64,000 nt of DNA from Bacillus canaveralius (GCF_002860125.1 NZ_PGVA01000001.1:1-64000); one strand, 5' to 3'. Positions 51,839 through 61,314 are shown, numbered from the stretch's first letter. The notes: generated by a model from the letters alone, not told the origin. Numbers and translations are program-made.

Positions 51839-52354
51839 TATGAAGTAAAACTTTTTCGGATAAGGATGTGTTTTCTTTAGAATATGTCCTTTTTTTAAAA
51901 GATAAGCGTACTATGTCAAATAGTTTTTTTGGATTTTAGAGTAAGGCAAACACACCTATTCTAATTTAAATCCAAATTATGGATAAAAGAAGAGCAACTG
52001 ACAGGAAGCTCTATGAAAGCTAACCACCAGTTCTCAAGTCTGAAGTAGTTATCCCCGTTTCAATACTGTAGGGATGCATTCTGGCGTGAGTACAATCTGT
52101 TGATTTCATTAACGTACAATTCGCATTTACAGGACGAGGTGGACGATGCTTAACTCCGAGGTCTTATAGCCTCCAGAAAGTCGTTCCGATCTTACCTCGA
52201 CCTCAAAAGCAGTAGCAGCTTTATTTAAATGATATTAGACAACCTAATAGTGATTTAACAGATGCTAATAGGCAGGTATAGCTCAGTTTTTTATTCATTT
52301 CATGAAGCAAATTAAAACATTGTTGTTTTTTTGCCCGGTTTTTCTTTGTTTTCC
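51839..52354. other. intergenic stretch without recognised genes
   Basis: About 500 bases. AAGGA and TCCTT with a run of seven Ts at 51862-51896 may be the terminator of the dms-like operon, though the stem is short. The remainder up to the end of manC shows no gene, RNA or clear repeat that I can name. Confidence 0.4.
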
Positions 52355-53434
52355 CTAAATATATTCGGCCATTCCATTTTCCTTCAGCAGTTCGACGATT
52401 TCTTTGACAGACTGCGCTTTGTCCTTGGGACAGATTAATAGTGCATCCTCGGTGTCCGCAATGATGAAGCCGTCTACTCCTATTGTCGTGATTAGTCTGC
52501 CGTTTCCATATATGATCGAATTGCGTGTATCTATTCCCATGTGATTCGCTTTTATAATGTTGCCCGATTGATCCGGTGGGAAGATCGCGCCAAGCGCATC
52601 CCAGCTGCCGATATCATTCCAGCCAAATTGACCAGACAGAACAACGACTTCATCGGAGCGCTCAAGAATGCCGTAATCAATCGAAATGTTTTGAAGCGTC
52701 GGATAAATCTTATTAATGATTTCCTCTTCCTGCTCCGTACCCAGATAATCGCTGATTGGAAGCATCGTCTTATACAGCCGGGGCAGATAACGCTTGAAAT
52801 TCTCAATAATAACGGATGTTTTCCAAATGAACATACCGCTATTCCACAAATAATTACCTGACGACAGATAGCCTTGCGCTTTCTGGAAGCTCGGTTTTTC
52901 TACAAATTCTGCTACTTCGTATACGGCCACAGGATTCGAAGCAATGGGCTCTTTATCAAAGGCGATATAGCCGTAGCCGGTAGAAGGGAATGTCGGTTTA
53001 GTTCCGATGGTTACGATTTTGTCCGTTTCCATCGCGACTGTACAGGCTTCGTCCAGCGTAATCCGGAATTGTTCTTCATCCGTTATATAATGATCGGAAG
53101 GCAATACGACCATTAAAGAATCACCGTGGGATTTTTCTATTGATAACGCCGCAAAAAGTATACTTGCAGCCGTGTTTCGCGCAACAGGCTCGATCAAAAT
53201 GTTGCGTTTCGATACACTGCTATGCATGATACTCTCCAGCAATACAGCTTGAGAACGATTCGTCACGATTACTGTATTTTCCTGAGGGATAATGCCTTTG
53301 AATCGTTCGATGGTATCATTTAACATAATATCGTTTCCGCTAATATTTAGAAGCTGCTTCGGAATCTCTTGTCTGGACAGCGGCCAAAAGCGGGTTCCGC
53401 CCCCGCCCGCAAGGATAGTAGCAAATTTATTCAT
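52355..53434 (-). CDS. manC: mannose-1-phosphate guanylyltransferase
   Basis: A nucleotidyltransferase of 359 residues that makes GDP-mannose from mannose-1-phosphate and GTP. The N-terminal pyrophosphorylase signature is LAGGGGTRFWPLSRQEIPKQLL, with EPVARNTAASI, VLPSDHYI, FVEKPSF, NSGMFIW and GQFGWNDIGSWDAL in the standard order. There is no C-terminal isomerase domain, so it is the short form. It overlaps the upstream gene by 8 bases and provides GDP-mannose to the glycosyltransferase of the same operon. Confidence 0.92.
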   Translation of the reverse strand: MNKFATILAGGGGTRFWPLSRQEIPKQLLNISGNDIMLNDTIERFKGIIPQENTVIVTNRSQAVLLESIMHSSVSKRNILIEPVARNTAASILFAALSIEKSHGDSLMVVLPSDHYITDEEQFRITLDEACTVAMETDKIVTIGTKPTFPSTGYGYIAFDKEPIASNPVAVYEVAEFVEKPSFQKAQGYLSSGNYLWNSGMFIWKTSVIIENFKRYLPRLYKTMLPISDYLGTEQEEEIINKIYPTLQNISIDYGILERSDEVVVLSGQFGWNDIGSWDALGAIFPPDQSGNIIKANHMGIDTRNSIIYGNGRLITTIGVDGFIIADTEDALLICPKDKAQSVKEIVELLKENGMAEYI

Positions 53435-54533
53435 GATGCATCACCAAATGGGCAATAGAGAAGGAAATGATACTCTCTGAGCCTTGATTAAGGTTCAACC
53501 CCGTCGAATGGATGCCGTCATAACAAGCCCCGGTTTGAGGATCAATTAGAGGGGTTTTTAATGAATTATTTCCTAAATACCATTCATAGCATAAGGCTGC
53601 TTGCTTCAGATAAGCGGTGTCTTCGAGCACGATCGCAGCTTCCTTACAAGCAAGAAGCATTTCACATGCTTCAATCGGCTGTTCGTCATAGGGAACGGCC
53701 TTTCCGTCTCGCAGCAGCCAGCCGTGGCTGCCAATCGGCTTATAATATCCTTCTTCAGAGTAGGTTTTGGATGCTAGAAAATCCAAGCTTTCCTTGGCCG
53801 TGTCCCTCAAACTAACTTTATCTGTAATACGGAATGCTTTTAATAGTGCCCATGGAAGCATCGAGTTTCCGTAGGTAAGGCTGTCTTCAAACCAATTCCA
53901 ACCATTCCCCTTATTGCGGGTATATTGATTGTGCAGTCGGACCGCCATATTTTCGATCAGATCGATAATGAATGCTCTGGGCAGAATTACCTTCTCATCT
54001 GCGGTGCTTGGCGTGTGGAGATATGGAAAGGAGTAAGTTAAAGCATTAGGCGTTTCTATCAGGTAACTTAGACCGATTATGGCATAGGCTTGAGCACGTG
54101 GAGATCCGAGCGCATCGATATGCGGTAATGCCTGATTGATTAAATAACGGCAGGTGTTTAGCAAATTATCGGGCAGGGAGGAGGAATGGGTGAGCGTGAA
54201 TCCAAGCGCCCACAGCGTGCGTCCTTGACAATCCTCAGAGCCGCTATCCTCAACGAATGAACGGTTATAATCCATAAAGTTTCTAAAGTTTCCATCGGCA
54301 TTCTGAGCGTGATGAATGAAGGAAATATAAGTATGAATCAGGTCCAACGTGACTGAATCTTTTTTGCTGCTATACAATAAAACGGCTGCGATTAATGCCC
54401 GTGCGTTATCATCTGTCGTATAGCCCATCGAGCGATCGGGAACTCCAAACTTGGTATGCTGAAAAATTCCTGTATCATCCGTTATCCTGCGCATATAATC
54501 GGACTTAAACTGTAGTATCGTTTGTACTCCCAT
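53427..54533 (-). CDS. (alpha/alpha)-barrel-like glycoside-processing protein
   Basis: A cytoplasmic-looking protein of 368 residues rich in helix pairs (DNARALIAAVLLYS, FRNFMDYNRSFVEDSGSEDCQGR, RAQAYAIIGLSYLIET, NGWNWFEDSLTYGNSMLPWALLKAF, DEQPIEACEMLLACKEA). This is the look of (alpha/alpha)6-barrel glycosidases or epimerases, and proteins of this sort are often encoded next to GT4 and mannoside phosphorylase genes. The conserved acidic residues (EDSGSEDCQGR, WFEDSLTYGN) are candidates for catalysis. The start ATG overlaps the TGA of the glycosyltransferase gene (TGATG). The reaction is unknown. Confidence 0.72.
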   Translation of the reverse strand: MGVQTILQFKSDYMRRITDDTGIFQHTKFGVPDRSMGYTTDDNARALIAAVLLYSSKKDSVTLDLIHTYISFIHHAQNADGNFRNFMDYNRSFVEDSGSEDCQGRTLWALGFTLTHSSSLPDNLLNTCRYLINQALPHIDALGSPRAQAYAIIGLSYLIETPNALTYSFPYLHTPSTADEKVILPRAFIIDLIENMAVRLHNQYTRNKGNGWNWFEDSLTYGNSMLPWALLKAFRITDKVSLRDTAKESLDFLASKTYSEEGYYKPIGSHGWLLRDGKAVPYDEQPIEACEMLLACKEAAIVLEDTAYLKQAALCYEWYLGNNSLKTPLIDPQTGACYDGIHSTGLNLNQGSESIISFSIAHLVMHHE

Positions 54534-55714
54534 CAAATCACACTCCTATTAGCTAACTCTGAAATCGTTATTTTCTCTTGGAATATTGTGGCATAGGTTT
54601 TCGCGATTTCGCTCCACAGCATGGTTCTTCCGAGTTCAAGTGTGCGATTTTCCATTTCTTTTATCATAGTAGGGTTGTCCAGTAATTGGAGGATGCAAGC
54701 TTCCAAGGAGGCAGAATCTCGGAAGTTTGCCAGTAAGCCCCTGCCCTCTGCCAGCATTTCCTCGGCATATCGGTAAGGAGTGGAAACTATGACCCTTCCA
54801 TAACCGACTCCGTATGCCAAAGTGCCGCTAACGGCCTGATCCTTGCCTAAATAAGGAGTTATGTAGACGTCTGACATGACAAGCGATTGAATGACTTCTT
54901 CCTGCGTCAATAGCTTGTCGACGAAGAGAACGTTATGATTTAAATCGAATTCTTTCACAAGATCCATCAGCTTTTGTCTGTATACCTCGCCTGTTTCTTG
55001 TTTGACTACCGGATGTGTTTTCCCAAAAATGATATAGAGAGAATCCGGATGTTGTTTAACCACTTCGCGCATTGCCTCTATGCTATATTCAATTCCTTTG
55101 CCAGGACTTAGAAAGCCGAAGGTGGATAAAACTTTTCGATTCGCAAAGCCATATTGTTCTTTAAGCTTTGATCTTGATTCGGTTTTGACATAAGGCACGC
55201 CATGGTGAATGAAAGTGACTTTTGTGGCATCAATTCCATAAATAGAGATCAAATCCTTTACGCTAGACTTCGCCATCGTTACGACTTTAACACTTAGTTC
55301 CGCAACTCGATTCATGATGTGTCGCTGCTTGGCAGAAGGTTTAGTCAAGACGGTATGAAAAATGACGATATACGGAATACTCAGTCTCTCGACGAATGGA
55401 ATCAAATACTCCCCGCTTTCTCCGCCATAAATACCGAATTCATGCTGGATAACGAGAAGATCAACGTCTGACAAGTCAAGATAATCAGCCGTATCTATAT
55501 AATCCGACAGCTTGTACTGGTCAATTTCCCTCATCACCTGCTCCTGATAGTGGTAAGTTTCGTTGTTGTTGATTGCAATGATACGAGGTTTATTGAAGCC
55601 TTGAATGTGTTCGAATTCATCTAATAAATCTTGTGTAAATGTAGCAATGCCGCATTCTCGCGGCAGGCTGGTTCCTAGAAAAACGATATTCCGATTGTTG
55701 CTTGAATTTTTCAT
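54533..55714 (-). CDS. GT4-family glycosyltransferase
   Basis: A GT-B fold transferase of 393 residues. The N-terminal acceptor domain starts NIVFLGTSLPRECGIATFT, with LLVIQHEFGIYGGESGEYL and IPYIVIFHTVL. The C-terminal donor domain has FIHHGVPYV, STFGFLSPGKGIEY, VYITPYLGKDQAVSGTLAYGVGYG and the E...E region typical of GT4. GDP-mannose from manC is the likely donor. GGAGG is 8 bases before ATG 55714; the frame opens 5 codons earlier. It is the first gene of the minus-strand operon. Confidence 0.87.
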   Translation of the reverse strand: MKNSSNNRNIVFLGTSLPRECGIATFTQDLLDEFEHIQGFNKPRIIAINNNETYHYQEQVMREIDQYKLSDYIDTADYLDLSDVDLLVIQHEFGIYGGESGEYLIPFVERLSIPYIVIFHTVLTKPSAKQRHIMNRVAELSVKVVTMAKSSVKDLISIYGIDATKVTFIHHGVPYVKTESRSKLKEQYGFANRKVLSTFGFLSPGKGIEYSIEAMREVVKQHPDSLYIIFGKTHPVVKQETGEVYRQKLMDLVKEFDLNHNVLFVDKLLTQEEVIQSLVMSDVYITPYLGKDQAVSGTLAYGVGYGRVIVSTPYRYAEEMLAEGRGLLANFRDSASLEACILQLLDNPTMIKEMENRTLELGRTMLWSEIAKTYATIFQEKITISELANRSVI

Positions 55715-55868
55715 ATAAAGAGCCTCCATAATTGTCGCGATTTTTGGGTAAAAAAAAGAAGATAAAGAAGTCTTTATTTTCTATAGGGAAAGTGGTATTT
55801 TATTTTCTGTAAATTCAAATTATTTCCTGTTCACACTATAACATGACCATTTTTTCTTGTCAATTTTA

Positions 55869-55897
55869 TTGACTCTCCACCATTCTCCATATATATT
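55869..55897 (+). promoter_or_regulatory. sigma-A promoter of the HTH/DUF1861 genes
   Basis: TTGACT (55869-55874) and TATATT (55892-55897) are separated by 17 bases, 19 bases before the ATG of the regulator gene. Confidence 0.65.
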
Positions 55898-55915
55898 AAT
55901 GTAGGAGGTGCATGT

Positions 55916-56215
55916 ATGGCAGTCATACGCAGTAAATTGAATGAAGTTATGGAAAATCACGATCCAAAATTATCTATACGTAAGCTTGCAAAAGATGTTA
56001 ATTACCACTTTGATTCCGTTCGTCGAATGTATAAGGATGAGATGGTACAGTATCCCAGGGATTTGTTGTTAAAGCTTTGTCTATATTTTAATGTCCAGCC
56101 GGGACAGCTCATTAGAATCGAAGAGGATGAAGAAAGTGATTGCACGATAGATCAATCGATTGATCATGAGGAGGACGGCAATGACAAGGAAACCGATAAA
56201 AACGGAAACCTGTAA
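55916..56215 (+). CDS. small XRE/HTH_26-type regulator
   Basis: A 99-residue protein with an N-terminal Cro/C1-like helix-turn-helix (LSIRKLAKDVNYHFDSVRRMY, then LLLKLCLYFNVQPGQLI), the HTH_26 form seen in YozG-like proteins. The C-terminal 30 residues are very acidic (IEEDEESD, EEDGNDKETD). GTAGGAGG precedes the ATG. Its end overlaps the DUF1861 gene by 35 bases, and it is divergent from the GT4-manC operon, which it may control. Confidence 0.8.
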   Translation: MAVIRSKLNEVMENHDPKLSIRKLAKDVNYHFDSVRRMYKDEMVQYPRDLLLKLCLYFNVQPGQLIRIEEDEESDCTIDQSIDHEEDGNDKETDKNGNL

Positions 56216-57122
56216 ACAGCTTCTGGATAAATTTTATGCGAAGCCCCGTTTAACGAAAGTGGAGAAGTTAGCGTTCTCTGGGGTTGGAAATCGAGATGTA
56301 TATAATATAACGGCCCCGTTTCGATTTGACGGGGAGGAAGTGATCTTAGGAAGAGTTGAGGAACGTGATAGTGAGTTCTCTCAAGTCTTCTTTTTTACAT
56401 GCGACAATCAGATTTGGAGTCCCCGTAAACATACACATACCTATAATTTACAGGATCCATGCACAACCATCATCAAGGGTGAATTAATTGTTGGCGGAGT
56501 TGAAGTCATCACTGCAGCCGATAATCCTGGGAAGATTGTGTCATGGATCACTCAATTTTATCGTGGGTTTCAAATTGATTCGTTACGTCACTTTTCATCT
56601 GGACCCGGTACGATGAAGGATATTCGCCTAATTGAGCTTGCGGATGGCAGGGTAGGCGTATTTACAAGGCCGCAAGGAGCAAGAGGCGGAAGAGGGCAAA
56701 TCGGATTTACTATAATCGATTCTTTAGAGGAGCTCAATGAGCAAACCTTCATTGATGCAGAAATACTTCAAGATCAATTTGTTCCCGAAGATTGGGGAGG
56801 TGCGAACGAAGCGCATTTATTGAGGAATGGTCATGTGGGCGTTCTCGGGCATATAGCCTGCCTTGATATATTAGGTAACAAGCACTATTATTCTATGGTT
56901 TTTTCGATAAACCCCGAAACCTGTGAGAAAACACCTATAAAAATTATTGCTGCAAGAAGTGATTTTCCAAGAGGCCCCGGCAAACGGCCAGAGCTAGAGG
57001 ATGTTATTTTTAGCGGTGGACTTATACGGTCGGGCAATGGCCGAGCAGTGCTTTCCGTTGGCGTTAGTGATGCCGAGGCTTATCAGATTGAAATCCCTGA
57101 TCCTTTTATCGAATATGAATAA
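56181..57122 (+). CDS. DUF1861 protein, five-bladed-propeller-like (GH130-related)
   Basis: A protein of 313 residues. Repeated beta-strand blocks (VYNITAPFRFDGEEVILGRVEE, DIRLIELADGRVGVFTRPQG, EAHLLRNGHVGVLGHIACLD, RPELEDVIFSGGLI) match the DUF1861 family and suggest a five-bladed propeller of the GH43/GH130 superfamily. Members are often found with mannosides. With ManC and GT4 next to it, it may act on a mannosyl oligosaccharide. GAGGAGG is 6 bases before ATG 56181; the frame opens 7 codons earlier. No experimental function is known to me. Confidence 0.75.
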   Translation: MTRKPIKTETCKQLLDKFYAKPRLTKVEKLAFSGVGNRDVYNITAPFRFDGEEVILGRVEERDSEFSQVFFFTCDNQIWSPRKHTHTYNLQDPCTTIIKGELIVGGVEVITAADNPGKIVSWITQFYRGFQIDSLRHFSSGPGTMKDIRLIELADGRVGVFTRPQGARGGRGQIGFTIIDSLEELNEQTFIDAEILQDQFVPEDWGGANEAHLLRNGHVGVLGHIACLDILGNKHYYSMVFSINPETCEKTPIKIIAARSDFPRGPGKRPELEDVIFSGGLIRSGNGRAVLSVGVSDAEAYQIEIPDPFIEYE

Positions 57123-57136
57123 TGAGAATGGCTTAT

Positions 57137-57165
57137 TTGACTAGATTCTATGGTCATGTTATAAT
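57137..57165 (+). promoter_or_regulatory. sigma-A promoter of the L25/Ctc gene
   Basis: TTGACT (57137-57142) and TATAAT (57160-57165) are 17 bases apart. ATGGTCA occurs twice around it (57150 and 57182). I see no sigma-B (GTTT-N12-15-GGGTAT) promoter, unlike ctc of B. subtilis. Confidence 0.75.
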
Positions 57166-57210
57166 CAATATGACAAGAATTTATGGTCAAAAGAGAGCGG
57201 GAACAAACAA

Positions 57211-57792
57211 ATGAGTAAATTTATTCTATTAAACAAGCGCACTGGTGAAACAAAGTCCCACATGAAACTAGCAAGAAAACAGGGACGCATCCCGGCTGTG
57301 TTGTATGGGATTGGTAAAGATACTTTATCATTAGAAGTTAATGAAAAAGAAATACTGGACATTTTGAAAAAAAATCCACGGGCTATTCTGCAGGGCAAGA
57401 CATCCGATGAAAAAGTGATTCCGGTCATTGTTCAGAACATTCAAAGGGAAACCTTGTCGGGCAAATTGTTGCATATTGACTTTCAACATGTGAACATGGC
57501 TAAAAGCATGGATAGCAAAGTTACCATCCATTTTTCAGGAGAGGCAATCGGCGTGAAATCTGGTGGGGTACTGCAGGTGGAAATGTATGAAGTAGAAGTC
57601 CGCTGTATGCCTGATGATTTGCCGACTTCAATGGAAGTGGATATAAGCGGCCTTGCTTCTGGCGACCAGCTTCTCGTTTCTGACCTGATTTTCAAGGATG
57701 GAATTGAAGTATTGACTGATCCGAATGCTGTTATGATTCAGATCAAAACGGTTCACGAGGAAGTAGAAGAAACAGATCCCGTCCAAATATAA
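57211..57792 (+). CDS. ctc: 50S ribosomal protein L25 / general stress protein Ctc
   Basis: A 193-residue two-domain ribosomal protein that binds 5S rRNA. The N-terminal L25 domain includes HMKLARKQGRIPAVLYGIGKD and the C-terminal TL5-type domain includes LLHIDFQHVN, KSGGVLQVEMYEVEVRCMPDDLP and FKDGIEVLTDPNAVM. Length fits the long Firmicutes form. It is monocistronic between its own promoter and terminator. Confidence 0.92.
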   Translation: MSKFILLNKRTGETKSHMKLARKQGRIPAVLYGIGKDTLSLEVNEKEILDILKKNPRAILQGKTSDEKVIPVIVQNIQRETLSGKLLHIDFQHVNMAKSMDSKVTIHFSGEAIGVKSGGVLQVEMYEVEVRCMPDDLPTSMEVDISGLASGDQLLVSDLIFKDGIEVLTDPNAVMIQIKTVHEEVEETDPVQI

Positions 57793-57810
57793 TATAGAGA
57801 ATGTGGTTAC

Positions 57811-57888
57811 ATCTCCTTACGGCAGAAAGTGTGAAAATTCATGGTTCCATGAACCTAGACACTGCTGCTTTGAGGGGATTTTTTTTTA
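57811..57888 (+). terminator. long segmented terminator of the ctc gene
   Basis: ATCTCC/GGGGAT, GGCAG/CTGCT, GTGT/ACAC and the tip ATGG/CCAT stack into one long stem with bulges, followed by nine Ts. Its length and bulges are greater than needed for a simple terminator. Confidence 0.7.
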
Positions 57889-57920
57889 CTATCAGAATTT
57901 TTATCTTTGAAATTTGATAC

Positions 57921-57980
57921 TGTCTAGCTCCGAGCACTATAGGCTCGAGTGTTGTTACGAAGTGCCGTAACAACCTTCGG
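57921..57980. repeat. structured element beginning TGTCTAGCTCC
   Basis: TGTCTAGCTCC opens two hairpins: CGAGC (57931)/GCTCG (57943) and GTTGTTACG (57951)/CGTAACAAC (57966). It resembles the dispersed intergenic element of Bacillus genomes that starts TGTCTAGCTCCAGCGCC, here a short variant. No second copy is present in the window. Confidence 0.4.
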
Positions 57981-58491
57981 TAGTCAAATATTTACAGAGG
58001 TAATTAGCATATCCTAAGCAATAAAGGAGGGAAGATGTATCAAGCACTCTTCAAGAAAGCATTTTAGTTGTCATCTTCGTATTTCATCCTCAAAATTCTG
58101 TGTATTTTAAGCAAACGTAAAGAATTTACAAATAATTTACAACTATCAGCAATTCTCCAGAAAATTCGGCTTTTCTGATGATTTCTACCGATCTTATCTT
58201 AATAAAAATTTGCAATCTTTATATCTTTTCATTAAATCAGCTTAATATATGTTTTTTATGCTTAAGTAGAAAATACATACACGTTGGGTTAAATGATTCA
58301 CTAGGCCAGGTCTATCATTGGCGCAAGGACCAGCTCCTGCATTTAAAAGTTTTTCAGAATGAAAGAAACTAACTTTTTTGGCACGAAGGGTATATCCCGA
58401 TTTCTCCAATCGAGTTAGGACTTACCATAACCGAAAAAACCTGTGTCAGAAAACTGGCAATCAACCAATGATTTAAGGGGGAAAAATAAAT
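57981..58491. other. intergenic region upstream of the ABC operon
   Basis: About 500 bases. AAGGAGGG (58023) precedes a ten-codon frame (ATG 58035, MYQALFKKAF, TAG), which I regard as a relic or chance. I find no riboswitch, Fur box or convincing promoter. Confidence 0.35.
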
Positions 58492-59544
58492 ATGCGTAAA
58501 TGGGCGATGACTTTTATCGTTGCAGTATTAATGACAATAACAGCAGCTTGCGGAAATAATTCAAGCTCTTCTGCTAATGACGGCGGGGCTGCTTCCGACA
58601 CTACAGCTGAAGCTAATGAAGCCGAATTGGAAGGAACGTTGAACTTCTATACATCGCAGCCTGATGAAGATGCTGCTAAATTAGTGGAAGGGTTCCAGGC
58701 AAAATATCCTAAAGTAAAGGTAGAAACCTTCCGGTCAGGTACAGAAGAGGTTATTTCAAAAATCAAGGCGGAACAACTGGCTGGTGATATCCAGGCTGAT
58801 GTACTGTTAGTGGCGGATGCTGTCACTTTTGAAAGCCTGAAGGAAGAGGATTTGCTTTTGTCTTACGAATCACCGGAAGCAGAAGGGATTTCGAAAGATT
58901 TGGTTGATCCTGATCGCACTTACTACGGCACTAAAGTAATGGCAACAGCGCTCGTTGTTAACACAGAAAACGTAAATAAAATGCCGTCGAGCTGGGATGT
59001 TTTGACCTCAGCAGAATCTAAAGGAAAGGTCATTATGCCGAGTCCATTATACTCGGGTGCTGCAGCATATAATTTAGGCGTACTAACACGCCACGATGAT
59101 TTTGGCTGGGACTTTTATGAAAAAATCAGCTCCAATGAAGTGACAGTGACGAAGGGCAATGGTGATGTTCTTAAAAGTGTTGCGGGTGGAGAAAAGGATT
59201 ACGGAATGGTTGTCGATTTTGTTGTTGCCCGTGCAAAATCAGAAGGTTCACCGGTTGAACTTGTTTATCCGCAAGAGGGCGTACCTGTTATAACAGAACC
59301 GATTGGGATTATGAAAGATTCGCAAAATGAAGCTGCAGCCAAGGCGTTTGTCGACTTTGTTTTATCTGAAGAAGGCCAGAAACTCGCTGCTGAGCTAGGA
59401 TATACACCGATTCGTGAGGGTGTCGAGGCTCCGGAAGGATTGAAAACAATCGATGAGTTGAAAGTCATTTCTGCGGATATTAACGAACTTTTTCAATCAA
59501 GAGAAGATGATAAAAGACAGTTTGAACAAACAGTTGGTCAATAA
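58492..59544 (+). CDS. ABC transporter substrate-binding lipoprotein (ferric iron/2-aminoethylphosphonate type)
   Basis: A 350-residue extracellular binding protein of the AfuA/FbpA-PhnS group. The signal peptide ends in the lipobox TAAC (Cys20) and a Ser/Ala-rich linker follows. Core strands: LNFYTSQPDEDAAKLVEGFQAKYP, VLLVADAVTFESL, TALVVNTENV, VIMPSPLYSGAAAYNLGVL and ITEPIGIMKDSQNEAAAKAFVDFVLSEEG. The tyrosine set used by Fe3+-binding members is not clearly present, so the ligand (iron or a phosphonate) is open. It leads an operon with a fused permease and an ATPase. Confidence 0.87.
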   Translation: MRKWAMTFIVAVLMTITAACGNNSSSSANDGGAASDTTAEANEAELEGTLNFYTSQPDEDAAKLVEGFQAKYPKVKVETFRSGTEEVISKIKAEQLAGDIQADVLLVADAVTFESLKEEDLLLSYESPEAEGISKDLVDPDRTYYGTKVMATALVVNTENVNKMPSSWDVLTSAESKGKVIMPSPLYSGAAAYNLGVLTRHDDFGWDFYEKISSNEVTVTKGNGDVLKSVAGGEKDYGMVVDFVVARAKSEGSPVELVYPQEGVPVITEPIGIMKDSQNEAAAKAFVDFVLSEEGQKLAAELGYTPIREGVEAPEGLKTIDELKVISADINELFQSREDDKRQFEQTVGQ

Positions 59545-59571
59545 CTTGGCAACACTAGAGGAGTGGAGAAA

Positions 59572-61314
59572 ATGATTCCACCATATCAAAGTTCATTAAG
59601 GAAAGCGAGAACGTTTTACTCGTTTTCCTTTTCTTCTATTTTTCGGAGCTGGTCGGGAATATTGGGCTTCTCATTGATTACATTTCTATTTTTACTGCCT
59701 GTATGCCGTTTGGTATGGTTGAGTGTTGTCTCGGAAGGGAACCTCAGTCTCAATCTGTATCAGGAGGTTTTAGCAGAAGCAGTAACATGGACAACGATAA
59801 AGAATACGCTTTGGATTACGATAGCGAGTACTTTTCTCTCATCAGTGTTAGGTGTAAGCCTCGCCTGGATGATGGCCTATGTAAATTTACGCAGAAAGAA
59901 ATGGATACAATTATTTATTTTTATGCCGTTTATCATTCCTTCCTATATTACAACCCTGGCTTGGGTACAGTTTTTCGGCAAAAATGGCCCACTTGCAGCG
60001 TTATTTTCTTCGGACGGGCCAATCTTTAATTTATATAGTATGGAAGGAATTATTCTAGTGTTAGGGCTGTCCCATTATCCGCTTGTTTATTTATTGAGTA
60101 TAGAAGTTTTTCGAAAAATCCCCCGGGAACTGCAACAGGCGGCCAGCGCAGGGGGAGCAGCAAAGTGGACGATCTTTACGAAGATTGTTTTCCCGATGGC
60201 ACTGCCTGGCATAGCCGGAGGAGGGCTGCTGGCTTTTTTGTCTAACCTTGATAACTTTGGAATTCCTGCTTTACTCGGAATTCCGGCCAACATTCGTGTA
60301 CTAAGTACATATATTTATGAACAGGTCATAGGTTACGGGCCGACAGCATTTGCGAGGGCGGCAGTTTTGTCTGTTCTACTGGGATTGATTGCTTTAATCG
60401 GGACGGTGCTTCAGTGGTTGATTATTAGAAAAAGCCAGGTTCATGAAACGGCGAGCCGGGACATGGAACCCCGCTATTTTCTTTCAAACGGTTGGCGTTC
60501 GACTGTTGAGTTCACTCTCTGGACTTTTTTGCTTTGTACAAGCCTGATCCCTTTTCTGACGATGGCTGCAACGTCTTTTCTTAAAGCCTATGGTTTATCT
60601 TTTCGCTGGGAAAACCTTTCCTTGAAAAACTATCAATATCTATTGTTTGAAGATGCTAAAACGATAAATGCAGTTACCAACAGTGTTACCCTTGCTCTGG
60701 TTGCGATGCTTTGCTGTCTCGTAATCGGGACGACCATTGCTTATTTGCGCTTTAAACATCCATCTGTGTTTATTCGCATAACCGAGATGATGGTTACGAT
60801 TCCTTATGCTCTTCCTGGTACTGTGTTTGCACTCTCAATTATCCTCATGTGGCTGCAGCCGATCCGAGGATGGCAGCCCGGTGTGTATGGGACTGTTTGG
60901 ATTTTATTAATTGCCTATATTACAAGGTTTACCGTTCTGCAAATGCGCGGCAGCTTAACTGCATTTTCACAGATTGATCCTTCGATGGAAGAAGCAGCTT
61001 TGACAGCTGGTGCAGGATGGCTGGCGAAGTGGAGAAAGATCCTTGTGCCGCTGCTATTGCCTGGTGTAATGGGAGGCGCGTTGCTTGTATTCTTAACCGC
61101 TTTAACAGAATTAACAGTTTCAAGTTTGTTGTGGTCAAGCGGGTCGGAAACAATTGGGGTTGTCATTTTTAGTTTTGAACAGGCTGGTTACAGTACATTT
61201 TCAACAGCTTTTTCGAGTATGATTGTGCTGGCGATCCTGCTGCTCGGGATTTTGTTTATTTTCGTCGAAAAAGTTTGGAAGAAGCGGGTGATAAAGAACG
61301 ATGATACACATTAA
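59572..61314 (+). CDS. ABC transporter permease with two fused membrane domains
   Basis: A membrane protein of 580 residues that contains two BPD-transp domains in one chain, as in FbpB/AfuB iron transporters. EAA loops are visible in each half: EVFRKIPRELQQAASAGGAAKWTIFTKIVFP (first) and GSLTAFSQIDPSMEEAALTAGAGWLAKWRKILVP (second). About 12 helices. GAGGAG is 8 bases before ATG 59572; the frame opens at GTG 59563. It overlaps the ATPase gene by 14 bases. Confidence 0.9.
   Translation: MIPPYQSSLRKARTFYSFSFSSIFRSWSGILGFSLITFLFLLPVCRLVWLSVVSEGNLSLNLYQEVLAEAVTWTTIKNTLWITIASTFLSSVLGVSLAWMMAYVNLRRKKWIQLFIFMPFIIPSYITTLAWVQFFGKNGPLAALFSSDGPIFNLYSMEGIILVLGLSHYPLVYLLSIEVFRKIPRELQQAASAGGAAKWTIFTKIVFPMALPGIAGGGLLAFLSNLDNFGIPALLGIPANIRVLSTYIYEQVIGYGPTAFARAAVLSVLLGLIALIGTVLQWLIIRKSQVHETASRDMEPRYFLSNGWRSTVEFTLWTFLLCTSLIPFLTMAATSFLKAYGLSFRWENLSLKNYQYLLFEDAKTINAVTNSVTLALVAMLCCLVIGTTIAYLRFKHPSVFIRITEMMVTIPYALPGTVFALSIILMWLQPIRGWQPGVYGTVWILLIAYITRFTVLQMRGSLTAFSQIDPSMEEAALTAGAGWLAKWRKILVPLLLPGVMGGALLVFLTALTELTVSSLLWSSGSETIGVVIFSFEQAGYSTFSTAFSSMIVLAILLLGILFIFVEKVWKKRVIKNDDTH

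Noticed and set aside
58320-58491. Fur box before the iron-type ABC operon
   Set aside because: No GATAAT-type palindrome was found, which leaves the iron assignment open.
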